Shown here piece by piece: positions 32,370-40,972 of a stretch of 64,000 bases of DNA (position 1 is the first letter of the stretch; every line of letters begins with the position of its first letter). Origin of the DNA: CAILZL01 sp050248275 (GTDB lineage: Bacteria > Pseudomonadota > Gammaproteobacteria > Steroidobacterales > Steroidobacteraceae). The position numbers and the translations under genes are program-made. The DNA lies in contig JBFWSR010000017.1 in the NCBI GenBank assembly GCA_050248275.1, positions 20,724 through 84,723 of the forward strand, in the 5' to 3' direction. Under the pieces are notes generated by a model. The model searched no databases. It had not been told where the DNA came from and saw only the letters and a program-made list of their open reading frames with translations.

Positions 32370-33065
32370 ATGGGTCAAAAAGTAAATCCAGTTGGCATCC
32401 GCCTCGGTATCACACGCGACTGGACGTCGAAGTGGTACGCCCCGACGCGTAGCTTTCCGGCGTTCGTTTACTCGGACTTCCAGGTTCGCGAGCTGCTCAA
32501 GAAGAAACTGAGCGAAGCCTCGGTGAGCCGCATCCAGATCGAGCGTGCCGCACGCAAGGTCAATATCACCATCAACACGGCGCGTCCCGGCGTGGTGATC
32601 GGCAAGAAGGGTGAGGACATCGAAAAGCTGCGCGCCCAGGCTGCCAGGTTGATGAAGATGCCGGTGGCCGACGTGCGCATCAACATTGCCGAGATACGCA
32701 AGCCGGAACTCGATGCGCAACTGGTTGCCGAGAGCATTGCGCAGCAGCTGGAACGTCGTGTCATGTTCCGCCGCGCCATGAAGCGTTCGGTGATGAACAC
32801 CATGCGCATCGGCGCACTGGGTATCAAGATTCGTCTGTCGGGTCGTCTCAACGGCGCGGAAATCGCGCGTACCGAATGGGTTCGCGAGGGCCGCATTCCG
32901 CTGCACACTTTCCGTGCCGAGATCGACTACGGTCTGGCTGAAGCCAGGACCACTTACGGAATCATCGGTGTCAAGTGCTGGATCTTCAAGGGCGAAGTGC
33001 TTAACGCCTCCGACGCCAAGTTTGCTGCTGAAGTGCAAGCCCCGGCTGTTGAAGCGACGGCTTAA
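32370..33065 (+). CDS. rpsC: 30S ribosomal protein S3
   Basis: A 231-residue protein at the mRNA entry channel. It starts MGQKVNPVGIRLGITRDW, then has a KH domain with RPGVVIGKKGEDIEKLR and the C-terminal RTEWVREGRIPLHTFRAEID. Length is typical. Confidence 0.99.
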   Translation: MGQKVNPVGIRLGITRDWTSKWYAPTRSFPAFVYSDFQVRELLKKKLSEASVSRIQIERAARKVNITINTARPGVVIGKKGEDIEKLRAQAARLMKMPVADVRINIAEIRKPELDAQLVAESIAQQLERRVMFRRAMKRSVMNTMRIGALGIKIRLSGRLNGAEIARTEWVREGRIPLHTFRAEIDYGLAEARTTYGIIGVKCWIFKGEVLNASDAKFAAEVQAPAVEATA

Positions 33066-33086
33066 GGTCAGCGGAGAGTTTCGATC

Positions 33087-33500
33087 ATGATGCAACCCAA
33101 GCGAACAAAGTTCCGCAAGCAGTTCAAGGGCGGTCTGGCCGGCCTGGCTCAGCGTGGCAGCACTGTTGCTTTCGGTGAATATGGCTTGAAGGCAACCAGT
33201 CGCGCTCGCATGACTGCGCGTGAACTGGAAGCTGCCCGTCGCGCCATGACCCGCTACGTCAAACGTGGCGGTCAGGTATGGATTCGCGTGTTTCCGGACG
33301 TGCCGATCACGCAGAAGCCGCTGGAAGTGCGCATGGGCAGCGGTAAGGGTAACGTGGAGTACTACGTTGCCAAGGTGCTGCCCGGCAAGATCCTGTTCGA
33401 GATGGAAGGCGTGACGGAAGAAATCGCACGCGAAGCGTTTCGACTGGCCGCTTCCAAGCTGTCCGTTGATACCCAGTTTGTTACCCGCCAAGTGCGTTAA
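33087..33500 (+). CDS. rplP: 50S ribosomal protein L16
   Basis: A 137-residue protein near the A-site tRNA. MMQPKRTKFRKQFKG at the start and RAMTRYVKRGGQVWIRVFPD inside are signatures. Two adjacent ATGs occur; the first is preferred by comparison with the MLQPKR start of relatives. Confidence 0.98.
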   Translation: MMQPKRTKFRKQFKGGLAGLAQRGSTVAFGEYGLKATSRARMTARELEAARRAMTRYVKRGGQVWIRVFPDVPITQKPLEVRMGSGKGNVEYYVAKVLPGKILFEMEGVTEEIAREAFRLAASKLSVDTQFVTRQVR

Positions 33501-33512
33501 GTAGGTGCGTTG

Positions 33513-33737
33513 ATGGACGCCAAAGAATTTCGTCAGAAGTCGAACAGCGAGCTGCGCACCGAGTTGCTGCAGCTGCGTCGCGAACAGTTCAATCTGCGCA
33601 TGGCGCAGGCGACCGGTCAGGCCGTCAAGCCGGATCAGTTTGGAAAGGTGCGCAAGAACATTGCGCGACTCAAGACAGTGCTGGGCGAGCAGGCTCGTGC
33701 CGCTGCTCAGGTTGATGTCAAGCAGAGTGCCAAGTAA
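33513..33737 (+). CDS. rpmC: 50S ribosomal protein L29
   Basis: A 74-residue two-helix protein at the tunnel exit. SELRTELLQLRREQFNLRMA and FGKVRKNIARLKTVL are typical. The ATG at 33513 is preceded by TAGGTG; an in-frame TTG is directly before it. A short tail extends past the usual 63-65 residues. The stop overlaps the rpsQ ATG by one base. Confidence 0.97.
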   Translation: MDAKEFRQKSNSELRTELLQLRREQFNLRMAQATGQAVKPDQFGKVRKNIARLKTVLGEQARAAAQVDVKQSAK

Positions 33738-34036
33738 TGAGCGAGCCCGTTGTGAACGCCACCATGAATGATCAAGCCGCTGAACAGAAGACCATCCGTC
33801 TGCTGACCGGCAAGGTAGTCAGCAACAAGATGCAGAAGACCATCACCGTGGCGGTGGAGCGTCTGGTCAAGCATCCCACCTATGGCAAGTACGTGCGTCG
33901 TACCACCAAGTTGCTGGCCCATGACGAAGGCGGCGAGTCGCGCGAAGGCGATGTGGTCGAAATCGTCGAGTGCCGCCCACTGTCGCGGCGCAAGGCATGG
34001 CGTCTGGCCCGGGTGGTCAGCCGCGCGCAGGCTTGA
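33737..34036 (+). CDS. rpsQ: 30S ribosomal protein S17
   Basis: A primary 16S rRNA binder of 99 residues. LTGKVVSNKMQKTITVAVER and the C-terminal EIVECRPLSRRKAWRLARVV are signatures. The first 17 or so residues extend beyond the usual start; an in-frame ATG inside (NATMNDQ) is an alternative. The ATG overlaps the rpmC stop. Confidence 0.97.
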   Translation: MSEPVVNATMNDQAAEQKTIRLLTGKVVSNKMQKTITVAVERLVKHPTYGKYVRRTTKLLAHDEGGESREGDVVEIVECRPLSRRKAWRLARVVSRAQA

Positions 34037-34096
34037 GCCGGCGAGTTCGCCAAAACGTTAAAGCCAGTGCATTAGAGCCAGAGTGGAAGCTTAAAC

Positions 34097-34465
34097 ATGA
34101 TTCAGATGCGGACATTGCTGAAGGCAGCCGACAACAGCGGAGCGCGTAGCCTGATGTGCATCAAGGTGCTGGGCGGCTCCAAGCGTCGCTATGCCACCGT
34201 GGGTGATGTCATCAAGGTCAGCGTCAAGGATGCGATCCCGCGCGGCAAGGTGAAGAAAGGCGAAGTGTATGACGCCGTGGTGGTGCGTACCCGTCATGGT
34301 GTGCGTCGTGCCGATGGTTCGTTGATCCGTTTCGATGGCAATGCAGCCGTGCTGTTGACCAGCAAGCTGGAACCGATCGGTACGCGTATTTTCGGACCAG
34401 TGACCCGCGAGCTGCGCAACGTGCAGTTCATGAAGATTATTTCCCTGGCGCCCGAAGTACTGTAA
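34097..34465 (+). CDS. rplN: 50S ribosomal protein L14
   Basis: A 122-residue protein at the subunit interface. It starts MIQMRTLLKAADNSGARSLM and contains DAIPRGKVKKGEVYDAVVVR and RIFGPVTRELR, all strongly conserved. First gene of the classical spc group; no separate promoter is obvious. Confidence 0.99.
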   Translation: MIQMRTLLKAADNSGARSLMCIKVLGGSKRRYATVGDVIKVSVKDAIPRGKVKKGEVYDAVVVRTRHGVRRADGSLIRFDGNAAVLLTSKLEPIGTRIFGPVTRELRNVQFMKIISLAPEVL

Positions 34466-34487
34466 GCGCGGCAGCGGAGCGAGAGTT

Positions 34488-34802
34488 ATGAGCAAGATTC
34501 GTAAAGGCGATGAAGTCGTGATCACGGTCGGCAAGGACAAGGGCCGCCGCGGCACTGTCAGTGCGGTGCTGGAAGGTCGCGTTATCGTGGAAAATCTGAA
34601 TATGGTGAAGCGCCATACCAAGCCGAATCCGCAGCGGAACATTCCCGGCGGCATCGTGCAGAAGGAAGCGTCGATTCATCTTTCCAACGTGATGTTGTGG
34701 AACGCCGCCGCCAGCAAGGGCGACCGTGTTGGTTTCAAGGTTTTGGCTGACGGCCGCAAGGTGCGTTATTTCAAGTCCAACAACGAGGTCGTTGACCGCT
34801 AG
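34488..34802 (+). CDS. rplX: 50S ribosomal protein L24
   Basis: An assembly-initiator protein of 104 residues with a KOW motif at the start (RKGDEVVITVGKDKGRRGTV) and HTKPNPQRNIPGGIVQKEA. Length matches the family. Confidence 0.98.
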   Translation: MSKIRKGDEVVITVGKDKGRRGTVSAVLEGRVIVENLNMVKRHTKPNPQRNIPGGIVQKEASIHLSNVMLWNAAASKGDRVGFKVLADGRKVRYFKSNNEVVDR

Positions 34803-34851
34803 TCCGCTAGCGCAGGTCGACGTTCATTGCTGGTCGCACAGGTATAAAGAA

Positions 34852-35391
34852 ATGGCAAGGCTAGAACAGGTTTATCGCGAAAAGATCGTGCCCGAGCTGA
34901 AAAATACGCTCGAGCTCGCCAACGTCATGCAGGTGCCGAAGATCACCAAGATCACGGTCAACATGGGCGTGGGCGAAGCGGTGGCCGACAAGAAGATCAT
35001 GGACAACGCCGTGGGCGACCTGGTCAAGATCACCGGCCAGAAGCCGCTGGTGACCAAGGCGCGCAAATCGGTTGCAACCTTCAAGGTGCGCGATGGTCTG
35101 GCGATCGGCTGCAAGGTCACGTTGCGTGGCGCCCGCATGTACGAGTTTCTTGATCGTCTGATCAATATCGCCATGCCGCGCATTCGCGACTTCCGTGGTG
35201 TCAGCGCCCGTTCCTTTGACGGTCGCGGCAACTACAATTTCGGTGTGAAGGAACAGATCATCTTCCCGGAAATCGCCTACGACCAGATCGATGCGATTCG
35301 CGGTATGGATATCACCATCACCACCACGGCAACTGACGACAAGCAAGGTCGCGCGTTGCTCGAAGCATTCAATTTTCCGTTCCGAAAGTAA
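34852..35391 (+). CDS. rplE: 50S ribosomal protein L5
   Basis: A 5S rRNA-binding protein of 179 residues. It contains VMQVPKITKITVNMGVGEAV, TGQKPLVTKARKSVATFKVR and GRGNYNFGVKEQIIFPEI. The ATG at 34852 gives the usual length; the open frame upstream overlaps rplX and is not coding. Confidence 0.99.
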   Translation: MARLEQVYREKIVPELKNTLELANVMQVPKITKITVNMGVGEAVADKKIMDNAVGDLVKITGQKPLVTKARKSVATFKVRDGLAIGCKVTLRGARMYEFLDRLINIAMPRIRDFRGVSARSFDGRGNYNFGVKEQIIFPEIAYDQIDAIRGMDITITTTATDDKQGRALLEAFNFPFRK

Positions 35392-35411
35392 CCGGCAGGG
35401 GTTAGCAGGCA

Positions 35412-35717
35412 ATGGCTAAAACATCGATGATCAACCGTGAGACCAAGCGCGAAGCGCTGGTCAAGCGCTATGCCGCCAAGCGCGCCGAGTTGAAAGAGAT
35501 CATCCGCAACCCGAAATCGGGAGACGCCGAGCGTGAAGCGGCTGTGGCGAAGCTGCAGGCGCTGCCGCGCGATTCCAGCGCCAGCAGGCTGCGTAATCGC
35601 TGTGCGATTACCGGACGCCCGCGCGGTTTTTACCGGAAGTTTGGTTTGTCCCGGACCAAGCTGCGTGAAGCCACCATGCGTGGCGACATCCCGGGCCTCG
35701 GAAAGGCCAGCTGGTAA
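35412..35717 (+). CDS. rpsN: 30S ribosomal protein S14
   Basis: A 101-residue 30S head protein. SSASRLRNRCAITGRPRGFY and SRTKLREATMRGDIPGLGKA are typical. It is the long form without the zinc-binding CxxC pairs. Confidence 0.98.
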   Translation: MAKTSMINRETKREALVKRYAAKRAELKEIIRNPKSGDAEREAAVAKLQALPRDSSASRLRNRCAITGRPRGFYRKFGLSRTKLREATMRGDIPGLGKASW

Positions 35718-35742
35718 CAGCTGGAACCACTGGAGCACCAAT

Positions 35743-36138
35743 ATGAGCATGACGGATCCCATCGCGGACTTCTTGACCCGCATTCGCAACGGCCAGTCTT
35801 CGGGTAAAACCGAGATCAGCTGTCCTTCTTCCAAGATCAAGCTGGCGTTGGCCAGCGTGCTCAAGGATGAAGGTTACATCGAAGATTTCTCTGTCTCCGC
35901 GGACGACGGCAAGCCGACTCTGCGTGTGCAGCTGAAATACTACGAAGGTCGCCCGGTCATAGACCGCCTGGAGCGAGTCAGCAAGCCCGGTCTGCGCGTG
36001 TATAAGGGCAAGGACGAACTGCCCACCATTCTGGGTGGCTTGGGTGTGGTCATCATCTCTACCTCCAAGGGTGTGATGACCGGCCGTCAGGCGCGTCAGG
36101 ATGGCCATGGTGGCGAGGTGTTGTGCATCGTCTCGTAA
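35743..36138 (+). CDS. rpsH: 30S ribosomal protein S8
   Basis: A 131-residue central-domain protein that is the translational repressor of the spc operon in E. coli. MSMTDPIADFLTRIRNGQSS at the start and STSKGVMTGRQARQDGHGGE near the end are signatures. The ATG follows TGGAG at 35731; upstream frame is inside rpsN. Confidence 0.98.
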   Translation: MSMTDPIADFLTRIRNGQSSGKTEISCPSSKIKLALASVLKDEGYIEDFSVSADDGKPTLRVQLKYYEGRPVIDRLERVSKPGLRVYKGKDELPTILGGLGVVIISTSKGVMTGRQARQDGHGGEVLCIVS

Positions 36139-36175
36139 GGCGAAACACACACATTAACTCTAGAGAGCTGCAAAC

Positions 36176-36709
36176 ATGTCTCGAGTAGCCAAACAAGCAA
36201 TCATCCTGCCGAAGGGCGTGACTGCAACGATTACTGCGGAATCCGTCACCGTCAAAGGCGCCAAAGGCAGCATGAGCCTGACGTTGCGCCCCGGTGTGGC
36301 GGTGATTCAGGACGGCAATGCATTGAAGGTGCAGCAGGTTGTGGAAAACCGTGCTTCCAACATGGACGCCGGATCGACCCGTGCCCACCTTGCCAATTAC
36401 GTGGTGGGTGTCAGCACTGGTTTCGAACGCAAGCTGGAGCTGGTCGGCGTGGGTTATCGCGCTGCTGCCCAAGGCAAGTCGCTGAACCTGACTTTGGGTT
36501 TTTCGCATCCGGTGGTTTATGCCGCTCCTGAGGGCATCACCATCGAGACGCCCAGCCAGACCGAAATTCTGGTGAAGGGCAGCGATCGGCAGAAAGTCGG
36601 GCAGGTGGCCGCCGATATCCGCAGCTACCGTCCGCCGGAGCCCTACAAAGGCAAGGGCGTTCGTTACAGCGGCGAGAAGATCGAGCTGAAGGAAGCGAAG
36701 AAGAAGTAA
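36176..36709 (+). CDS. rplF: 50S ribosomal protein L6
   Basis: A 177-residue protein near the factor-binding site, with two similar domains. It contains ELVGVGYRAAAQGKSLNLTL and RSYRPPEPYKGKGVRYSGEK. AGAGAG precedes the ATG. Confidence 0.98.
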   Translation: MSRVAKQAIILPKGVTATITAESVTVKGAKGSMSLTLRPGVAVIQDGNALKVQQVVENRASNMDAGSTRAHLANYVVGVSTGFERKLELVGVGYRAAAQGKSLNLTLGFSHPVVYAAPEGITIETPSQTEILVKGSDRQKVGQVAADIRSYRPPEPYKGKGVRYSGEKIELKEAKKK

Positions 36710-36811
36710 TCGGTCGGCGTGCGCAGCCGGTTACGGTCGGAATGAACGGTTTTGGGTTGTGAGGCCGGTGTGCACAGGCGCGCCGGTTCACACGAAGCTA
36801 GGCAAGAGATC

Positions 36812-37162
36812 ATGAGCAAGAAAGTGCAACGTTTGCGTCGAGCCACCCGCTCACGCGCCAAGATTCGCGAACTGAAGGCGCTGCGCCTGTCGGTGCATCG
36901 CACCGCGCAGCACATATATGCCCAGATTTTCGATACCGAATCGCGCGTGCTGGCGGCCGCTTCCACGGTGCAAAAAGCGGTGCGCGACAGCGTCAAGTAC
37001 ACCGGCAACAGCGATGCGGCTGCTGCGGTGGGCAAGGCGATTGCCGAGGCTGCCAAGGCCAGGGGCATCACCGAGGTCGCTTTCGATCGCTCCGGCTACA
37101 AGTATCACGGCCGTGTCAAGGCGCTGGCAGATGCCGCGCGTGAACATGGGCTGCAATTCTAA
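36812..37162 (+). CDS. rplR: 50S ribosomal protein L18
   Basis: A 5S rRNA-binding protein of 116 residues. LRLSVHRTAQHIYAQIFD and the C-terminal FDRSGYKYHGRVKALADAAR are signatures. The ATG at 36812 (MSKKVQRLRRATRSRAK) gives the family length; the open frame upstream is intergenic. Confidence 0.98.
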   Translation: MSKKVQRLRRATRSRAKIRELKALRLSVHRTAQHIYAQIFDTESRVLAAASTVQKAVRDSVKYTGNSDAAAAVGKAIAEAAKARGITEVAFDRSGYKYHGRVKALADAAREHGLQF

Positions 37163-37202
37163 GTTCTACGGCTGATGCCTGTAGACGCATCGAGGAATCG
37201 TA

Positions 37203-37712
37203 ATGGCAAGAGTTGAAAAAACCGCCGCTCCCGCAGATGAGTTCATCGAGAAACTGATCGCGGTGAATCGCGTCGCCAAGACCGTGAAGGGTGGCCGTCA
37301 AATGAGCTTTACCGCCCTGACTGTGGTCGGTGACGGCAACGGCAAGGTCGGTTTCGGTTACGGCAAGGCAAAAGAAGTGCCGGTCGCCATCCAGAAGGCC
37401 ATGCAGCAGGCACGCAAGCGCATGGTCAGTGTCAGCCTGAAGGGCAGCACGTTGTTCTACGCGGCCAAGGGTCGTCATGGCACTTCCAACGTATACATGC
37501 AGCCGGCTTCCGACGGTACCGGATTGATCGCCGGCGGCAGCATGCGAGCGGTATTCGAAGCGGCTGGCGTACGTAACGTGCTGGCCAAGAGCTATGGCTC
37601 GCGTAATCCGATCAACGTGGTGCGCGCTACGGTGGCTGCCCTCGAATCATTGCGTTCTCCCGACGAAGTGGCCGCCAAGCGCGGCAAGCGTCTTGAAGAG
37701 ATTGTGGGTTAA
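37203..37712 (+). CDS. rpsE: 30S ribosomal protein S5
   Basis: A 169-residue protein involved in decoding fidelity and mRNA unwinding. VNRVAKTVKGGRQMSFTALT holds the loop that carries spectinomycin-resistance changes in other bacteria and looks unmodified. GNGKVGFGYGKAKEVPVAIQ follows. Confidence 0.99.
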   Translation: MARVEKTAAPADEFIEKLIAVNRVAKTVKGGRQMSFTALTVVGDGNGKVGFGYGKAKEVPVAIQKAMQQARKRMVSVSLKGSTLFYAAKGRHGTSNVYMQPASDGTGLIAGGSMRAVFEAAGVRNVLAKSYGSRNPINVVRATVAALESLRSPDEVAAKRGKRLEEIVG

Positions 37713-37717
37713 TCAGC

Positions 37718-37921
37718 ATGACCAAGTCAGCAGTGACGACCGGCAAACAGGTCAAGGTAACGCTCGTCAAGAGCATGTTTGGACAACTGAAGGCGCATCA
37801 GGCAACGGTGCGTGGTCTGGGTCTGCGCCGTATTCGTGACAGCCGGGTGCTGGTGGCTACGACCGAAGTGCGGGGCATGATCGTTGCTGCCCAGCACATG
37901 TTGCAGGTTGAAGAGCTCTGA
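37718..37921 (+). CDS. rpmD: 50S ribosomal protein L30
   Basis: A 67-residue protein. VKVTLVKSMFGQLKAHQATV and GLGLRRIRDSRV are typical. It starts five bases after rpsE. Confidence 0.97.
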   Translation: MTKSAVTTGKQVKVTLVKSMFGQLKAHQATVRGLGLRRIRDSRVLVATTEVRGMIVAAQHMLQVEEL

Positions 37922-37948
37922 ACCGGGCTTTGAAACATTGAGGTTTAT

Positions 37949-38395
37949 ATGAAACTGAATTCAATCAGCTCTGCTCCCGGCGCCCGCAAGACGCGTCTGC
38001 GCGTGGGGCGCGGTGCGTCCGCCGGTCAGGGCAAAACCTGTGGTCGCGGCGTGAAAGGTCAGCGCGCTCGCAAGGGCGGCTACCACAAAGTGGGTTTCGA
38101 AGGTGGTCAGATGCCTTTGCAGCGCCGTCTGCCGAAGGTGGGTTTCCGCTCCAAGATGGCGACCACCGTGGCTGAAGTTCGCCTGAGCGAGCTGGCCAAA
38201 CTGGATGGCGATCTGGTGACGCTGGAAACGCTCAAGACCGCCAGCCTGATTCCGCAGCAGGTGCTGCGCGCCCGTATCGTTGCGTCCGGCACCATTGGCA
38301 AGGCATTCACCGTCCGCGGTTTGCACCTGACCAAGGGCGCGCTGGCTGCGTTGCAGGCAGCGGGCGGCAGGCTTGAAGCGGAAGCTGCGGAATAA
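37949..38395 (+). CDS. rplO: 50S ribosomal protein L15
   Basis: A late-assembling protein of 148 residues. The basic N-terminal loop region RVGRGASAGQGKTCGRGVKG followed by QRARKGG, and FEGGQMPLQRRLPKVGF, are signatures. It immediately precedes secY, as in most bacteria. Confidence 0.98.
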   Translation: MKLNSISSAPGARKTRLRVGRGASAGQGKTCGRGVKGQRARKGGYHKVGFEGGQMPLQRRLPKVGFRSKMATTVAEVRLSELAKLDGDLVTLETLKTASLIPQQVLRARIVASGTIGKAFTVRGLHLTKGALAALQAAGGRLEAEAAE

Positions 38396-38424
38396 TCCGT
38401 AGTCATCAGGTAGCTAAATCCAAA

Positions 38425-39774
38425 GTGGCCAGCAAGTCGCAAAACCCAGGTTCCTTGGCTGCACTCGGTGACGTCACGCGTTTCACCGAGCTGCGTCAGC
38501 GTCTGTTTTTTCTGCTGGGCTGCCTGATTGTCTACCGTATTGGTACGTTCGTCCCCGTGCCTGGCATTGATTCGGCCGCGCTGGCGCGATTCTTCGAGGA
38601 GCAATCCGGCACGCTGCTGGGCATGTTCAACATGTTTTCGGGCGGTGCCCTGCAGCGTCTGTCCATCTTTGCCCTGGGAGTGATGCCGTACATTTCCGCT
38701 TCCATCATCGTGCAGATGATGGGTGTGGTGATGCCGCAGCTTGCCTCCATCAAGAAGGAAGGCGAATCGGGCCGGCGCAAGTTGACTCAATACACCCGTT
38801 ATGGCGCCGTTATCCTGGCTGTTCTGCAAGGCGCCAGTGCGGCGGCTGCATTTCAGAAGCAGGGTGTAGTCATCAATCCGGGACCGCAGTTCATCATTGT
38901 GGCGACGTTTACCCTGACTACCGGCACCATGTTCCTGATGTGGCTGGGCGAGCAGATTACCGAGCGCGGTTTGGGCAACGGTATTTCCATGATCATCCTG
39001 TCGGGTATCGTGGCCGGGTTACCCAATGCCATCGGTGGCACCTTGCAGCAGGTCAGCAATGGTGAGCTGAATGCGCTGGTTGCCTTCATGCTGTTTGCCA
39101 TGGTCATTGCCGTCACTTATTGCGTGGTGTTCGTGGAGCGCGGACAAAGGCGCATCCAGGTCAATTACGCCAAGCGTCAGCAGGGACGACGCATGATGAT
39201 GGGCCAGAGCACCCACCTGCCATTCAAGCTGAACATGTCTGGCGTCATCCCACCCATTTTCGCGTCCAGCCTGCTGCTGTTTCCCGCCACGATTGCCAAC
39301 TGGTTCGGCAACGCCGCCGAACCCGGTATGGTGCAGAATTTTCTGCAGCAGGCGGCGGCCGCATTGTCCACCGGTCAGCCCGTGCACATGTTGCTGTATG
39401 GCACGCTGATCGTATTTTTCTGTTTTTTCTATACCGCGCTGGTGTTCAATTCGCGGGAAACGGCCGACAACCTCAAAAAGTCCGGAGCATTCATTCCGGG
39501 AATCCGCCCGGGGCAGCAGACCGGTGAGTACATCGACAAGGTGCTGACTCGACTGACGGTATGGGGTGCGATTTACGTTGCGCTGGTGTGCCTGTTGCCG
39601 GAATTCCTGGTGGCGAAGTTCAGCGTACCGTTTTACTTCGGTGGCACTTCTCTGATGATCATGGTGGTGGTGATCATGGATTTTCAGGCCCAGGTGGCGG
39701 CGCATCTGATGTCGCACCAGTACGAAGGCCTGATGAAAAAAGCCAATCTGCGTGGCTACGGCAAACAGGACTGA
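38425..39774 (+). CDS. secY: preprotein translocase subunit SecY
   Basis: The channel subunit of SecYEG in the inner membrane, 449 residues with about ten hydrophobic segments. It contains RLFFLLGCLIVYRIGTFVPV, VPGIDSAAL, YISASIIVQMMGVVMPQL and GLGNGISMIIL. The GTG at 38425 is chosen because no ATG is near. secE lies about 26 kb upstream in this window; secG is not in view. Confidence 0.99.
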   Translation: MASKSQNPGSLAALGDVTRFTELRQRLFFLLGCLIVYRIGTFVPVPGIDSAALARFFEEQSGTLLGMFNMFSGGALQRLSIFALGVMPYISASIIVQMMGVVMPQLASIKKEGESGRRKLTQYTRYGAVILAVLQGASAAAAFQKQGVVINPGPQFIIVATFTLTTGTMFLMWLGEQITERGLGNGISMIILSGIVAGLPNAIGGTLQQVSNGELNALVAFMLFAMVIAVTYCVVFVERGQRRIQVNYAKRQQGRRMMMGQSTHLPFKLNMSGVIPPIFASSLLLFPATIANWFGNAAEPGMVQNFLQQAAAALSTGQPVHMLLYGTLIVFFCFFYTALVFNSRETADNLKKSGAFIPGIRPGQQTGEYIDKVLTRLTVWGAIYVALVCLLPEFLVAKFSVPFYFGGTSLMIMVVVIMDFQAQVAAHLMSHQYEGLMKKANLRGYGKQD

Positions 39775-39846
39775 TCCTGAACAGAATTGTTTTACAGGCA
39801 TGCGCCGCTGATCCGGCGGGGCGCGCCGGAGAGTGGAGAAGAAGTC

Positions 39847-39960
39847 ATGAAAGTACGAGCTTCAGTCAAGAAGATCTGCAAGAACTGCAAGATTGTGCGT
39901 CGTCGGCGCATTGTTTATGTCATTTGCTCGGACGCGCGCCACAAGCAGCGTCAGGGTTGA
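39847..39960 (+). CDS. rpmJ: 50S ribosomal protein L36
   Basis: A 37-residue protein, MKVRASVKKICKNC then KIVRRRRIVYVICSDARHKQ and RQG. Cysteines in CKNC, a third Cys and the following His form the zinc site of the C+ form. GGAGAGTGGAG lies ahead of the ATG. It lies between secY and rpsM, the standard end of the spc operon. Confidence 0.98.
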   Translation: MKVRASVKKICKNCKIVRRRRIVYVICSDARHKQRQG

Positions 39961-40047
39961 ATGACGGGTAGATAAAGTGGTTGGTGGATTGAGTTCACAC
40001 CTTTTTTAGTTTACAGTTCCGCGCTTTTCGAGCCGGGAGAGGTCAAG

Positions 40048-40428
40048 ATGGCCCGCATTGCTGGCATCAATATTCCAATGAACAAGCACGTATGGGTCGG
40101 TCTGACCCATATTTATGGCGTTGGTCGTACCCAGGCTCGCAAGGCCTGTGAAGGTGCGGGTGTCAAGCCCGAAACGCTGGTCAAGAATCTGACCGACGCG
40201 GAAGTGACCGCGCTGCGCTCCCAGATCGCCAAGCTGTCGGTTGAAGGCGACCTGCGTCGTGAAGTAGCCATGAACATCAAGCGGCTGATGGACCTGGGTT
40301 GCTACCGCGGAATTCGACATCGTCGCGGCCTGCCCATGCACGGTCAGCGTACTCGCACCAATGCTCGTACCCGCAAGGGACCGCGCAAGGCAGCGATCAA
40401 GATGAATGCGCCTCCGGGCAAGGGCTGA
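40048..40428 (+). CDS. rpsM: 30S ribosomal protein S13
   Basis: A 126-residue 30S head protein that contacts P-site tRNA. It starts MARIAGINIPMNKHVWVGLT and ends with RGLPMHGQRTRTNARTRKGP. GGGAGAGG precedes the ATG. First gene of the alpha operon; in E. coli S4 represses here, but no S4 site is recognised in the 87 bases upstream. Confidence 0.98.
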   Translation: MARIAGINIPMNKHVWVGLTHIYGVGRTQARKACEGAGVKPETLVKNLTDAEVTALRSQIAKLSVEGDLRREVAMNIKRLMDLGCYRGIRHRRGLPMHGQRTRTNARTRKGPRKAAIKMNAPPGKG

Positions 40429-40445
40429 CAGTCCTGATCAGTTCA

Positions 40446-40464
40446 GGCCGAAAAAAATGCGGCC
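40446..40464 (+). other. small hairpin in the rpsM-rpsK gap
   Basis: GGCCG and CGGCC form a 5-bp GC stem around a 9-base A-rich loop, in a 93-base gap that is longer than usual for these genes. No T tract follows, so it is probably not a terminator. Confidence 0.3.
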
Positions 40465-40521
40465 AGTCTGAGAAGTAACGGTTTGAATTAACAGTTTTGT
40501 GCATGGCGGGTTTCAAGGCTA

Positions 40522-40935
40522 ATGGCTGATAACAAGCAACAGGCGTCGGGCGGCGCTGCGGGTAAGGCCCGCAAGAAAGTGAAAAAGCATGTGACCGATG
40601 GCGTCGCTCACGTTCATGCTTCATTCAATAACACGATCGTCACGATCACTGATCGGCAGGGCAATGCATTGTCTTGGGCGACATCGGGTGGTTCTGGCTT
40701 CCGTGGCTCGCGCAAGAGCACGCCATTTGCTGCGCAGGTGGCTGCCGAGAAGGCGGGCACCGCCGCTCAGGAACATGGTCTGAAAAATGTCGAGGTACGC
40801 GTCAAGGGTCCCGGCCCGGGCCGGGAGTCTGCGGTGCGTGCCCTGCATGCCTGCGGATTGAAGATTTCCAACATTGCGGATGTCACGCCTATTCCGCACA
40901 ACGGCTGCCGGCCGTCCAAGAAGCGTCGCGTTTAA
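40522..40935 (+). CDS. rpsK: 30S ribosomal protein S11
   Basis: A 137-residue platform protein. GVAHVHASFNNTIVTITDRQ and the C-terminal DVTPIPHNGCRPSKKRRV are signatures. The first 20 residues are a polar, basic extension. AAGG precedes the ATG. Confidence 0.98.
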   Translation: MADNKQQASGGAAGKARKKVKKHVTDGVAHVHASFNNTIVTITDRQGNALSWATSGGSGFRGSRKSTPFAAQVAAEKAGTAAQEHGLKNVEVRVKGPGPGRESAVRALHACGLKISNIADVTPIPHNGCRPSKKRRV

Positions 40936-40972
40936 CCGCTGCGCCGTTGTTATCAGGTGTGAGGAATTAGAT

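Noticed and set aside
39982..40010. Hairpin GGTG/CACC with six T residues before rpsM as a terminator between spc and alpha
   Set aside because: The stem is only four pairs, too weak to call; the T run alone is not evidence.
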